20,338 nucleotides of DNA from a virus: IMG/VR virus record IMGVR_UViG_3300029787_000431, positions 1 through 20,338 of that record; one strand, 5' to 3'. Each line of letters opens with the position of its first letter. The first letter of the stretch is position 1. Of the stretch, positions 9,144-17,753 are shown one piece after another. The notes beneath the pieces are model-generated. The model saw only the letters and a list, made by a program, of their open reading frames with translations, ran no database searches and was not told the origin of the DNA. The position numbers were made by a program, and so were the translations under genes.

Positions 9144-10019
9144 TTAGTTTAACCGCTTTTCAATATTAGAGTATATCTCCATACCTTCATCAGTTTTAAA
9201 CCATGCAGCTAGCGCAGAATAAGGATGTTCGTCAAATGGAACTGTCATTAGCTTTCTGTCGTTTGAACCCCAACTAAAAGTTCTTTGATCAGAAGATAAT
9301 TTTATAATACCTGACTCTGTAGCTCTAATACCAAAGTTTCTAAGAACTACATTTTCATCATTAACTAATTCTAAGAACAAACTAGGATTTCTCTTAGCAT
9401 ATAATAGCAAATCTCTTCTAAGCTCTTTAGAACTCATCTCTGCTACTTTAGAACCTACTTCTACTCTCATGATAGCTTCAGCCATATCAATATCAATGTT
9501 CTTAGCAGCATTTAAAGCTTCTATTTCTATTTCTATGCTTTCTATTTCACTAACAGCGTTTGCAACTGGTTTTTCTTCATAAAACAATTTGTCTCTATCA
9601 GGGTGATATAGTGAAAGAAGTTTTTGTAATATTGTTTTTTCTCTTTCAACTATTAGCATGCCATTTCTAAATACAATATGTTCTAGTCTTTGATCGCCTT
9701 TCATTTCATCTACAAACACTGTTTTTTGATTTTGACAATATTTAAGTTCTCTTTCATAACCTTTTTCTTCGTCAAACCAATGTATGTTTGCAGATCTAAT
9801 AGATCTTGATAGCGGTCTTTTTTTACCTACTAACCTATATATTCTATTTTTTATTTCCCAACCGTCTTCTAGAGTCTTGTATTTTTTTTCTACTCTCTTT
9901 GGTTTTTGTACAACTAGAGCTTCTTCAACAACAGTTTCTTCAATAGTAATAGGTTTCATCTCATTAGTAGCTTTTACTTCAGGTGCTACTTCAACCTTTT
10001 TAGCTTGTTTTTTTGCCAT
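9144..10019 (-). CDS. Virion-associated protein of unassigned role, downstream of the capsid gene
   Basis: A 291-residue protein whose first 50 residues are a Lys/Glu/Val-rich low-complexity segment (MAKKQAKKVEVAPEVK and on). A mixed alpha/beta region follows with KTLEDGWEIKNRIYRL, ANIHWFDEEKGYERELKYCQ and LEHIVFRNGMLIVEREKTIL, then LLSLYHPDRDKLFYEE, an Ile/Glu-rich helix (AVSEIESIEIEIEALNAAKN), and a C-terminal block ending EGMEIYSNIEKRLN. I do not recognise a named family, though similar proteins recur beside the capsid gene in marine phages as I remember them. It stands between the post-capsid terminator and the ring genes, so it may be a capsid accessory, head-completion or internal cargo protein. 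It has an ATG start and an AT-only leader. It follows a strong terminator, so it needs read-through or a promoter of its own; I could not identify one in the 60-base gap. Confidence 0.7.
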   Translation of the reverse strand: MAKKQAKKVEVAPEVKATNEMKPITIEETVVEEALVVQKPKRVEKKYKTLEDGWEIKNRIYRLVGKKRPLSRSIRSANIHWFDEEKGYERELKYCQNQKTVFVDEMKGDQRLEHIVFRNGMLIVEREKTILQKLLSLYHPDRDKLFYEEKPVANAVSEIESIEIEIEALNAAKNIDIDMAEAIMRVEVGSKVAEMSSKELRRDLLLYAKRNPSLFLELVNDENVVLRNFGIRATESGIIKLSSDQRTFSWGSNDRKLMTVPFDEHPYSALAAWFKTDEGMEIYSNIEKRLN

Positions 10020-10042
10020 GATATAATATAATAAAAATTAAT

Positions 10043-10072
10043 AAAAAAGATCGAGGACCGTAGCCCTCGATC
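10043..10072 (-). terminator. Rho-independent terminator after the major capsid gene, UACG tetraloop
   Basis: Ten bases past the capsid stop codon, the minus-strand RNA forms GAUCGAGG paired with CCUCGAUC. The stem is extended by a G-U and a C-G pair and capped by UACG, a member of the very stable cUNCGg tetraloop family, and is followed directly by six U residues. On the plus strand the G-U pair becomes an A-C mismatch and the UNCG loop is lost, so the signal acts on the minus-strand transcript. It probably ends part of the transcription after the capsid gene. Confidence 0.9.
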
Positions 10073-10081
10073 ATAATTGAT

Positions 10082-11587
10082 TTACTTCATTAACATGAAG
10101 TTGTTAGCAGCTTGTGTCACTAAACATCTTTCAGATAAATAGTGAACTTGCATTGCATCAAGCGCAGATGTAGTAGCTCCAACAGAACCAGTAACCCAAG
10201 TCTTCATTCTTCGGTCATCAGTTTGAGAAGCTCTATAACGTACGTGTAAGAAAGGACGTTTAAGGTTCTTTCCTAAAGCTTGATCGTAAACAGAAGATAC
10301 ACCAGCTGGAATAATAACACCACGGATAGCTGCGCTACCTGCTCTATCGTTAATACCACCACGTGTAGCTTTGTCGTTTAAGTAACGGAAGTCAGACTTA
10401 TAGAAGTCATAAGATCCTCTACGGAAACCAGAGAAGCCTAAGTTTAATGCCATGTCTTCAGAGTTATCAAATACACCGTAAGATGTACCACCAGCTCCGT
10501 AAGAATTCATAGAAGCTAACATATCGTCCATAGCCAAGCTTGTAGCACGGTTAACAAATAACATGTTTTCTTCAATAGCACCCTGCTTGTCAAACTCTGC
10601 TAAGATAGCGTCAAACTCAGCTAAATCAGTAGCAGGGTTAACACCAGTTACACCAGAAGTAAGATTACCTCTTGATTCAATAGCAGCGAATAATCCTTCA
10701 GTACCAGAACCACCGGCACCAGAATCAGCAGCGCCTCTAATCTGTCCATCGTCACCAAAGCCGATGATAGAGTTAGCAACTGTTAATTCACCTTCTAACA
10801 TAGACATTTCTAAGTAGTCAGTAAAACGAGCTCTTGTGTCACCTTCAGCTTTTAAGTACCAGAAGTAACCGCTTTGTCCTTCTTCACCAGAAACTTCAAC
10901 CCAACCAATTTGAGCAGCATCAGATCCAGAGATCTCATAGTAGTCTTTCATTATGATTGGCTTGTTAGTAAATGATTTGAAAGTAGGAGTAAGAGCTTGT
11001 CTCTTGCTAGATCTAAAAGTACCAGTATCATCTGTATACTCTTGACCTTTTCCGTACTCAGAACCAATAACTAATAAAGTAGCAGTTCCGTCAGCAAGTC
11101 CTGCGGCAGTACCTGTAGCCTCTGAATAAGGCTCAAAGCTTACAACAGCAGACTCTGGAGTTTCAACGATAAGAGCTTTAACAACAACACCCGCTTGCGC
11201 GATTAATACAGTGTCGTTAGTTCTAATACCGTGATTAGCTACAACAAATCCATCAGCTAAAACGTTACCGTCGATGTCAGATGTTACAGTAAAAGTACCG
11301 TTAACATCACCGTCAGCGTCAACAGTTCCGATGTAAGATAAGTGTAAACGTGATTGTTCAGACCAGACAACTTGATCAGATGTCATAGCCTCTTCAGCAC
11401 CTACTTGAGAAAGAAACCCTGAGATAGTTCTGTTTCCAAAAACCTCAGCTTCTTTTTCCATAAGTTCTGGCAAGTATTGTTGAGCCCAGTCATTACCTGC
11501 GCCCGTAAAATCAATGTAATTGCTAGCAAGCGTTTGCTGCTGTGGAGCAGCTATGCTGTTTAACAATGGTCCATTAGTAATAGCCAT
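10082..11587 (-). CDS. Major capsid protein (HK97-fold, crAss-like type)
   Basis: The 501-residue protein has features I associate with crAss-like and related major capsid proteins: an N-terminal helix region with LMEKEAEVFGNRTISGFLSQ (42-61) and SDQVVWSEQSRLH (70-82). A beta-rich inserted segment follows at about 90-175 (SH3-like in appearance: HGIRTNDTVLIAQAG). Near the C-terminus come GFRRGSYDFYKSDFRYLND, IRGVIIPAGVSSVYDQALGK, KRPFLHVRYRASQTDDRRMK and the final CLVTQAANNF. It builds the icosahedral shell. It lies after the scaffold-like gene and just before a strong terminator. Codon choice differs from its neighbours (TTC, AAC, AAG, GAC and CGT favoured in the stretches I read), as expected for the most highly translated virion gene. 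ATG start, AT-rich leader without Shine-Dalgarno. No separate prohead protease gene is present between portal and capsid. Confidence 0.92.
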   Translation of the reverse strand: MAITNGPLLNSIAAPQQQTLASNYIDFTGAGNDWAQQYLPELMEKEAEVFGNRTISGFLSQVGAEEAMTSDQVVWSEQSRLHLSYIGTVDADGDVNGTFTVTSDIDGNVLADGFVVANHGIRTNDTVLIAQAGVVVKALIVETPESAVVSFEPYSEATGTAAGLADGTATLLVIGSEYGKGQEYTDDTGTFRSSKRQALTPTFKSFTNKPIIMKDYYEISGSDAAQIGWVEVSGEEGQSGYFWYLKAEGDTRARFTDYLEMSMLEGELTVANSIIGFGDDGQIRGAADSGAGGSGTEGLFAAIESRGNLTSGVTGVNPATDLAEFDAILAEFDKQGAIEENMLFVNRATSLAMDDMLASMNSYGAGGTSYGVFDNSEDMALNLGFSGFRRGSYDFYKSDFRYLNDKATRGGINDRAGSAAIRGVIIPAGVSSVYDQALGKNLKRPFLHVRYRASQTDDRRMKTWVTGSVGATTSALDAMQVHYLSERCLVTQAANNFMLMK

Positions 11588-11613
11588 AATTGTTTAATTT
11601 AAGCGTTAATAAA

Positions 11614-12822
11614 TTATTTTTTGTTTTTAATTTTAAACTTAAAATCTTTGGAGCTTTCACCTAACACTTTAAACTTTAAGCCGCCAGCTTCTACTTCACC
11701 ATGAGACTGTCTTGGACTCATGCTTACATTTTTGCTTTTTGCGACACTCTCCTTGAGAGCATCGGCTTTACCTTGCTCATAAAAGTGTTTAGCGACAATA
11801 TCAGGATTCATTGCTGTAAATAAAGATTTATGATAACCCTTAGCATCTGACATTGTATTATCTTCGTTCAAAAACTTTTTAACGAAGTTATTAATGTCGC
11901 TTTGAGTTGTCTTAACCTTTTCAGCATCCTTAACGTTAAACCTATACTTTTTGTCTCCGACATTGTATTCAAAACCTTTGAACTTGTCGTTAAAAACTTC
12001 ATTAGTCTTTTTGTCAAACTTAAGTTTAGCGTTTTCTGCCACCTTTTGGTTTTCCTCAGATTCTTTGTTATATCGATTAAAAAAGTCCCAAGCTTTTTGC
12101 TGTTCAGGCGTCAAGCGTGATCCTGCTTTAATCTCTTCATAATATTTAGACTTTTGCCCGTCTAAGTAGGCTTTAGCACTGGCAACTTGCTCTTTTAGCG
12201 CTATCTTTTTCTTTTTAATATCTTTTTCATCGTCTACCTCTTCATCAAAGTTAAACTGATCTTCAATTAAAAAGTCTATTTCATCAACCGACAAATGCGG
12301 TTTTGTAACTTTATAGTATTCTGTTAAAGCCGTTAAATTATCTAGCTCAGAATAATCTCTATTTAAATCAACATAATCTTGAAGTGAGCCTCCAGTTTCT
12401 TCCATAAAGTTCATTAACTTTTGAATATTTTCTGGCAACTCTTCTCCGGTTTGTTGAGCTTCGTTTACAGCTTCTTGTACTTCTTCTGCTAACTCTTTAA
12501 CCTCTTCAGTTGATTCTTCAGTAACCTCTTCTAAAACTTCTTCAAGTTCTTGTGCTTCTGCTTGCGGCTGTACGTTTTCTTGCTCAACCTCGGTGGTGGT
12601 ACTTTCATCGCTTGCAACCACTCCTGTGTTGTCAGCTCCACTTCCATCAGCTTCTGGCTCTGTTGTTTCTTCTTGGTTTTCATCATTGTCTATTGGTTTA
12701 CTTAAATCTACTTTAATAATGCTGTCGTCACCAGCGCTTTGAAACTTACTTTCGTCAATAGTTTGCTCTTGCGTAGTTTCTTCTTGTGTAGTTTCTTCAA
12801 CTACGTTTTCGTTTTCTTCCAT
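11614..12822 (-). CDS. Acidic scaffold-like / capsid assembly protein
   Basis: A 402-residue protein between portal and major capsid genes, the usual place for a scaffold. Residues 1-130 are extremely acidic and rich in Glu, Thr and Gln (for example EENENVVEETTQEETTQEQ), probably disordered. Residues 95-125 and 195-270 have heptad-like charged helices (KDIKKKKIALKEQVASAKAY), and the C-terminus is strongly basic (FKFKIKNKK), as in many scaffolds that dock on the inner capsid surface. Residues 27-40 (FQSAGDDSIIKVDL) resemble the C-terminus of the portal (FESAGNDTLGGFDL). I see no protease motif. The scaffold role is inferred from position, composition and the basic C-terminus; an internal head protein is the main alternative. 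Confidence 0.62.
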   Translation of the reverse strand: MEENENVVEETTQEETTQEQTIDESKFQSAGDDSIIKVDLSKPIDNDENQEETTEPEADGSGADNTGVVASDESTTTEVEQENVQPQAEAQELEEVLEEVTEESTEEVKELAEEVQEAVNEAQQTGEELPENIQKLMNFMEETGGSLQDYVDLNRDYSELDNLTALTEYYKVTKPHLSVDEIDFLIEDQFNFDEEVDDEKDIKKKKIALKEQVASAKAYLDGQKSKYYEEIKAGSRLTPEQQKAWDFFNRYNKESEENQKVAENAKLKFDKKTNEVFNDKFKGFEYNVGDKKYRFNVKDAEKVKTTQSDINNFVKKFLNEDNTMSDAKGYHKSLFTAMNPDIVAKHFYEQGKADALKESVAKSKNVSMSPRQSHGEVEAGGLKFKVLGESSKDFKFKIKNKK

Positions 12823-12844
12823 AATATAAAATATAAATTAGTAA

Positions 12845-15262
12845 TTATCTAGGTTCAAATCCACCTAAATCAAATCCACCAAGTGTATCATTACCTGCAG
12901 ATTCAAAACTTTTAGGTGCGCCACCTGTTTTTCTTTGTTCAATAAGCTCGCTTTGTTGTGACGCTTGAATTTTAGTTCTTTCGTCTTTTCTATCTTCTTT
13001 TTCTTTTTCTTTACCTTTTAAAGCTTCAACTTCCATTTGCTTAAGCTGCATGTTCATTTGAAACTCTAGCTGCATAAGCTGCTTTTTAACTTCAGCTTCT
13101 TGATTTAATTTTTGAGCATCTAACTGTCCTTGTAATTGGGCTAGCTGGGCTTTTGTTTGAGCCATAACTTGTTCTTTCTGCGCTTCAAGTTGCGCAGCAT
13201 TTTGAGCGGCTTGCGTGTTAGACTGCGTTTGCAACTGTATGTTTCTTTCTTGCATTTGTTGGTCCCGCTTCAGTTTTTCTTTTCTTCTTATTTTTAATAG
13301 TTGATTAGCAAGAGTAACATTTCTTATTTCTCTAATATCTATAGCATCTTCTAAATCAATATTTTTTTGAGCTAAAGCTTGTTGAATATTATTTTCAAGC
13401 AAAGCTTTTTCTTCTTCATCTGGTGCTAATTCTAAAAATATACCAAAGTCATAAAGATGAAGATTACTCATTTCTTCTAAAGTTCCTACGTTATGAGAAC
13501 CTATTGCTTCTATAAAAGCCTCTCTAGTTGGAGAGTATTCTATAACGTCTGATATTCTAAGAGACAGAGACTCTGCGACGTCACTAGATAAAAATAAACC
13601 AGCTTGAAGTATATGTCTAGTAGCAGTGTTTGAGTTTGCTGCAGCTAGCTTTTGTATACCAACTAAAGCGTTTGAGTCTGGCGTGCTGCCATCTCTAGCT
13701 TCGTTAAGCCCTGTTGTATCTCTAATCATCTGTAAGTAGTAATTGTAATTAGCTATCAAGCTTTGCATTTTACCTCCACCGTTACTACTTCTTATTTCTT
13801 GTATAGGTACTTTACCAGGATTCATATCACCATCAGCAGTCATTGATCTACCAATAACACTACCTGTTTGGAAGAACATATTTAAAGCTTCTTGTGGATT
13901 ATAGTTTGTGCCGTTGCCTAAATCAACCTCAGCTAAACCGTCAGCATCTAAATAAACACCATCAGGCACCATACGCGACATTACTTGTTGTAACTTCAAG
14001 TGTGTTAATTGTATCATGTCAGCAAAACCAGTAATACGACTAACTAGAGACTCTATACGACCTTTATACATACGAGGTGCAACTATAGAATAATTCATTT
14101 TAACTTTAGTATAATCGCTTTTTGGTCGCATCATGTTTTTTGACATTTCCCATTTTAAAAGCTTTTCAGTACCTAGCACTAAAGCGCCTTCGTACAAGCA
14201 CTCTACATTTCTTTGTATTTTAGAAAAGTTTGCTTCAGGATTTTCTGGTGGATTAAATGTATCATCTTTTTCAATTGCTTTTTCCATACCTGAACCAGTC
14301 TCTTTTACTTTGTAGACTTGGTTCATATACGTCTTATAATTAAAATATAACACTCTAACTTTGTTTGAATCTTCTTTTTCGTTAGAATAATTATCTGGCT
14401 TTTTGTTAGGGCCTTTTTGTATTTGTTCTAAGTCTTCTTGTGTTAAGTGTGGAAACTGTTTAGCAAGTTCATTAATAGGTATAGACTTTACTTCTCCAAC
14501 ATAATATATGTCATCAAAGTACGGTGACTCAGTATAAGAGTAAACTAAATCTGCAGGATCTACATAATCTATAGTAATGCCTTCAGATGTATTAAAATTT
14601 GTTTTAACTGCACCAATACCTAAAACTGTTAAATCGTAATAAAATCTTTTTTTAGTAAGCTCATATTTGTTGCCTTCAAATAATACTCTTAACGCTTGTT
14701 CTTCGGCTAGCTCTACAGCTTGTTTGTAAGAAAGCTGCATGTGAAGTTTAAGTTCTTCTTGAGTTTTAGGTAAAGTCTCAGGATCATTCTCATACATATT
14801 TAATCCAAACGCTTTGCCTACGTAATCGTTAAACTCTTGAGTTTTCATATCTTTAAGTACAGACTCCATATACTCAGTTCTTAAACTAACTCCGTATGGA
14901 TCTTGAGAATATGCTTTTATATCGTAAGTTCTTTCAGCAATACCATTAACAACAATATCAACAAACTTAGGTATTATTGGCACTGGCTTCCAGTCTAAGT
15001 TTAAATAACTTAAATCGCCATTAATAGATAACTCATCTTTATATTTTTGTATAGACTGTTCACCTCTAGCGTATAATCTTAAATTATGAAAGTTTCTTTG
15101 ACTATGACCGTGCATGTTATAGCTAGATCCTCTATGAGACGTATTATCACCATACCATTCACTCTCTATAGCTCTTGCTACTTTTAAACCATAGTCATAA
15201 CTAACTTTTTCTATATCACTTACTACTTGGCTTGGAAAATAACTATTACCAGAATATGCCAT
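12845..15262 (-). CDS. Portal protein with a long Gln-rich coiled-coil C-terminus
   Basis: The 805-residue protein lies directly after the terminase (two-base gap) and before the scaffold-like gene. Portal proteins form the dodecameric ring through which DNA enters and leaves the head. Family-like segments are PVPIIPKFVDIVVNGIAERT near residue 95, DLTVLGIGAVKTNFN with YVDPADLVYSY near 210-245, YKGRIESLVSRITGFADMIQ near 410, and TGLNEARDGSTPDSNALVGI with NSNTATRHILQ near 515-550. Residues of about 650-780 are a Gln/Ala/Lys/Glu-rich coiled coil (LEAQKEQVMAQTKAQLAQLQ and similar), followed by a Gly/Phe-rich tip FESAGNDTLGGFDLGGFEPR. The coiled coil is longer than in short portals and may reach into the capsid interior. 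ATG start with an A/T leader. Confidence 0.93.
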   Translation of the reverse strand: MAYSGNSYFPSQVVSDIEKVSYDYGLKVARAIESEWYGDNTSHRGSSYNMHGHSQRNFHNLRLYARGEQSIQKYKDELSINGDLSYLNLDWKPVPIIPKFVDIVVNGIAERTYDIKAYSQDPYGVSLRTEYMESVLKDMKTQEFNDYVGKAFGLNMYENDPETLPKTQEELKLHMQLSYKQAVELAEEQALRVLFEGNKYELTKKRFYYDLTVLGIGAVKTNFNTSEGITIDYVDPADLVYSYTESPYFDDIYYVGEVKSIPINELAKQFPHLTQEDLEQIQKGPNKKPDNYSNEKEDSNKVRVLYFNYKTYMNQVYKVKETGSGMEKAIEKDDTFNPPENPEANFSKIQRNVECLYEGALVLGTEKLLKWEMSKNMMRPKSDYTKVKMNYSIVAPRMYKGRIESLVSRITGFADMIQLTHLKLQQVMSRMVPDGVYLDADGLAEVDLGNGTNYNPQEALNMFFQTGSVIGRSMTADGDMNPGKVPIQEIRSSNGGGKMQSLIANYNYYLQMIRDTTGLNEARDGSTPDSNALVGIQKLAAANSNTATRHILQAGLFLSSDVAESLSLRISDVIEYSPTREAFIEAIGSHNVGTLEEMSNLHLYDFGIFLELAPDEEEKALLENNIQQALAQKNIDLEDAIDIREIRNVTLANQLLKIRRKEKLKRDQQMQERNIQLQTQSNTQAAQNAAQLEAQKEQVMAQTKAQLAQLQGQLDAQKLNQEAEVKKQLMQLEFQMNMQLKQMEVEALKGKEKEKEDRKDERTKIQASQQSELIEQRKTGGAPKSFESAGNDTLGGFDLGGFEPR

Positions 15263-15264
15263 AT

Positions 15265-17475
15265 TTATTTTATTATTTTAGAAGTAAAGCCATCGTTTTT
15301 ATATTTAGCTATACCTAGGTTTATTTTTTGTTTTTTTCGACTAGCTGTTGGTCTATATAAGTTTTTATTACAAGCCATGATAGCTAGCCCTGAGCTTATA
15401 GAGGCATCGTGTTTTGTTCTTTTGTTTATATCAAACTTTGCCCAGTCATTTAATGTTTCATTAAAGTAAACACTACCGTAATTACCATTTTGCAAATGAC
15501 CAACATGATCGTTTATATACATTTCAATAGCAGCAGCATGAGCTTGTTTTATATCTTCGCTTGAGTTTGGTATACCACCAACTTCTTTCTCAGAAGTACT
15601 AAGCTTGCTCCATATTTTATCAGGTCTATTCATACTAAATCCTCTATAGCCTCTTCGCTTAAAATAATAAAGTAATCTTGGTTTATTGTTTTCTGCAAGT
15701 AATGGCATGCCGTAAAAAACACAAGCCATAAGAACATCTTCAAAAAATATTTCAGCGGTTTGTGGTCTAGCTATATATTCTAGAAAAAGCTGGTTTGCCG
15801 GCGCATTATCCATGCTAAATTTAGTTAGTCCATGAAGAGATCCGTTGGATCCTCTACCATCAACAGTACCGCTAATATCATAGCTATCGCAACCAAAAGC
15901 GCCAATATGCTCATTTCCAGGATATTTTATTCCATTTTTAAGTATTACTCGGTTTTGTAAATTTCTATCAGGAATCCAGCTAACTTTAAATCTACCGTTA
16001 GGATCTGGGTGAAATATAACTTGAGTGTCTTTAACACCATTAGCCCATTGAAAAGCTCCTTGAGTAACTACAGAAGAGTTTCTATTACCTTCGTTGTAAT
16101 CTATTTGCTCGTATATTTTTACAAGATTAAACAAACTATTTTTTGTTTCATCTCTAAATGCATGCTCTTCAGTTCTTGGAAACTGTCTGTAAAACTCATT
16201 TAAAGCATCTTGATCATCTTTTAATCCTTGAGCTTCATTTTCCCAATGATCAATAACGCCTACATCTATTAATTCACCATCTGGTCCGAATACATCATTG
16301 CTAGGGTTATTAAATACTGGTTGTCCATGTTCGTCAATAAATCCTTCAAAGTTCCATTCCATTGGCATAAACAAAGAATATAAACCAGATTTTGTCTGTC
16401 CATTTCTATTTCTACTTCCGACGTCTGAGTCATTATATAATTTTTTAAAGTTATCACCACCTTTGTCTAGCGAGTTGCTAGTAGATCCCATCATACACTT
16501 GCCAATTACTCTACTACCTAAACGCAAACAAGTTTTAGTTACACGCCAGTTATTTAATATATTATCAGGTCTTTCCCATTTACCGCTTTCATCGTGAACT
16601 AACAAATTAAGCTTTTCACCGTCATAGCTGTTATCACCTGTATTTTTCCAATCAATAGTAGTATCAAGTCCAACCAACTCTTCCTGCTTTTCGTTCGCAG
16701 TAATTTTCCTACGCGTAAACTTACTCGCAGGAACCCTATAAGCAAGTTCACTTTTAGGTCTGTCCATACCATCTTGTATAGGTTTGAAGAAAAACGGATA
16801 GTTAATAGATATTGGTACAACTTTGTCGGTAAACATTTTTTTAGCATCTGCTCCTGATTTTGATAATATGCCATATCTTGCATCTGAAGATATTGTAGCT
16901 TGATTTACTGTTTCTGCGGAAGACATAAAAGAAAAGCCGCTACGTCTGTTTTTTAAATAACACATACCGTAGCAGCGCTTATCTGCTTTACAAGCCTCCC
17001 AAAATATATAGAATAATCTATTAGCTTCTCTAAAGTCTGGCGCGCCTACATCTATTTTGCTCCATTGCAAATACATATAATGGCTACCAGTAATATACGT
17101 AGGCTTACCGTTATTCATAAACCAAAAGCCTTCGTCACGACGTTTAAACTCTTCGTCTATATAATCGTACCATTGCTCTTTTGCTTCTTCTGGATAACTT
17201 CTCCAGTCAAATATGTTTTTTAACTTGCCTAGCTCTTTAGGATATTCTATTTTTTGCCATTTATCTACTTTGCCGTGCAACTTCCCTGGCACTCCTGGCA
17301 GCGCAATTCGCAAACCTTGGATCTCAAGTATTTCACCGATTCTTCCAGTTTTAGAAATAACAACAATATCATTTTCTTCATTATATCCATATTTCCATTT
17401 TTTAGATTTGTTAAGTCGACTCATAGTAGTCTTCTTAACTGGTTCAACAATTTTATATAGCGTTTGTTCGTACAT
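15265..17475 (-). CDS. terL: Large terminase subunit (packaging ATPase and nuclease)
   Basis: This 736-residue protein drives DNA into the procapsid and cuts the concatemer. The ATPase has a deviant Walker A, KNRRSGFS at 175-182, with the lysine at the front of the loop as in lambda gpA-type terminases. Walker B is LLVHDE (291-296), with catalytic Glu296, and a motif III-like GSTSN is at 330-334. The RNase H-like nuclease probably uses Asp530 and/or Asp533 (AFGCDSYDISGTVDGRG), an acidic residue at 579-580 (FFEDVL), and Asp690 (KRTKHDASISSGLA). The length fits crAss-like terminases. The ATG overlaps the upstream stop as TAATG, so translation is probably coupled to the preceding small gene. Three cysteines (162, 168, 172) cluster just before Walker A; I know no role for them. 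Confidence 0.96.
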   Translation of the reverse strand: MYEQTLYKIVEPVKKTTMSRLNKSKKWKYGYNEENDIVVISKTGRIGEILEIQGLRIALPGVPGKLHGKVDKWQKIEYPKELGKLKNIFDWRSYPEEAKEQWYDYIDEEFKRRDEGFWFMNNGKPTYITGSHYMYLQWSKIDVGAPDFREANRLFYIFWEACKADKRCYGMCYLKNRRSGFSFMSSAETVNQATISSDARYGILSKSGADAKKMFTDKVVPISINYPFFFKPIQDGMDRPKSELAYRVPASKFTRRKITANEKQEELVGLDTTIDWKNTGDNSYDGEKLNLLVHDESGKWERPDNILNNWRVTKTCLRLGSRVIGKCMMGSTSNSLDKGGDNFKKLYNDSDVGSRNRNGQTKSGLYSLFMPMEWNFEGFIDEHGQPVFNNPSNDVFGPDGELIDVGVIDHWENEAQGLKDDQDALNEFYRQFPRTEEHAFRDETKNSLFNLVKIYEQIDYNEGNRNSSVVTQGAFQWANGVKDTQVIFHPDPNGRFKVSWIPDRNLQNRVILKNGIKYPGNEHIGAFGCDSYDISGTVDGRGSNGSLHGLTKFSMDNAPANQLFLEYIARPQTAEIFFEDVLMACVFYGMPLLAENNKPRLLYYFKRRGYRGFSMNRPDKIWSKLSTSEKEVGGIPNSSEDIKQAHAAAIEMYINDHVGHLQNGNYGSVYFNETLNDWAKFDINKRTKHDASISSGLAIMACNKNLYRPTASRKKQKINLGIAKYKNDGFTSKIIK

Positions 17476-17753
17476 TACTTAGATCTTCCTTCAGCAAAGC
17501 CTTTAAACACTTTTTCTTTTTTTTCTTCAGGCTCTTTGCCTTCTAATATATTCTGTTCTTCTTGTATACGATTAAGTATTTCAAAAGCATCGAATATAGC
17601 TAGCTTTTTTGTAGCTGCAGCATTTTTTAATCTGTCCGCAGACACATCATCTTCGCTGTGAGTAATAATTTGTTCTTGAGCCACTTTAATAAGCTCTTCA
17701 ACTGCTTTATGCCCAGCTTGGATTATACTCTTCTTCGTCTCCTTGATATTCAT
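17475..17753 (-). CDS. Small helical protein, candidate small terminase subunit
   Basis: I start this at the ATG at 17753, giving 92 residues beginning MNIKETKKSIIQAGHKAVEE; a start further upstream would overlap the GroES-like gene more deeply and add a peptide unlike phage proteins. It still overlaps that gene by 47 bases. The chain is almost entirely helical: AGHKAVEELIKVAQEQI, DVSADRLKNAAATKKLAIFD and AFEILNRIQEEQNIL, then a charged tail EGKEPEEKKEKVFKGFAEGR. Its stop overlaps the large terminase start by one base. Size, helical content and position fit a small terminase subunit that recognises phage DNA, but I see no clear helix-turn-helix, so the role is a contextual guess. Confidence 0.72.
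   Translation of the reverse strand: MNIKETKKSIIQAGHKAVEELIKVAQEQIITHSEDDVSADRLKNAAATKKLAIFDAFEILNRIQEEQNILEGKEPEEKKEKVFKGFAEGRSK

Noticed and set aside
11588-11622. Possible AT-only hairpin around the scaffold-like stop codon (TAATTTA with TAAATTA)
   Set aside because: Seven A-T pairs only, and such pairing is expected by chance in an AT-rich gap.
16269-16883. Minus-strand frames of 63 and 94 residues inside the terminase gene
   Set aside because: They are shadow frames; the terminase frame continues intact through both with its ATPase motifs.
17272-17345. GC-richer patch near the start of the terminase gene
   Set aside because: It encodes Gly/Pro/Leu/Arg-rich family-like sequence in frame, so amino-acid content explains it without recombination.
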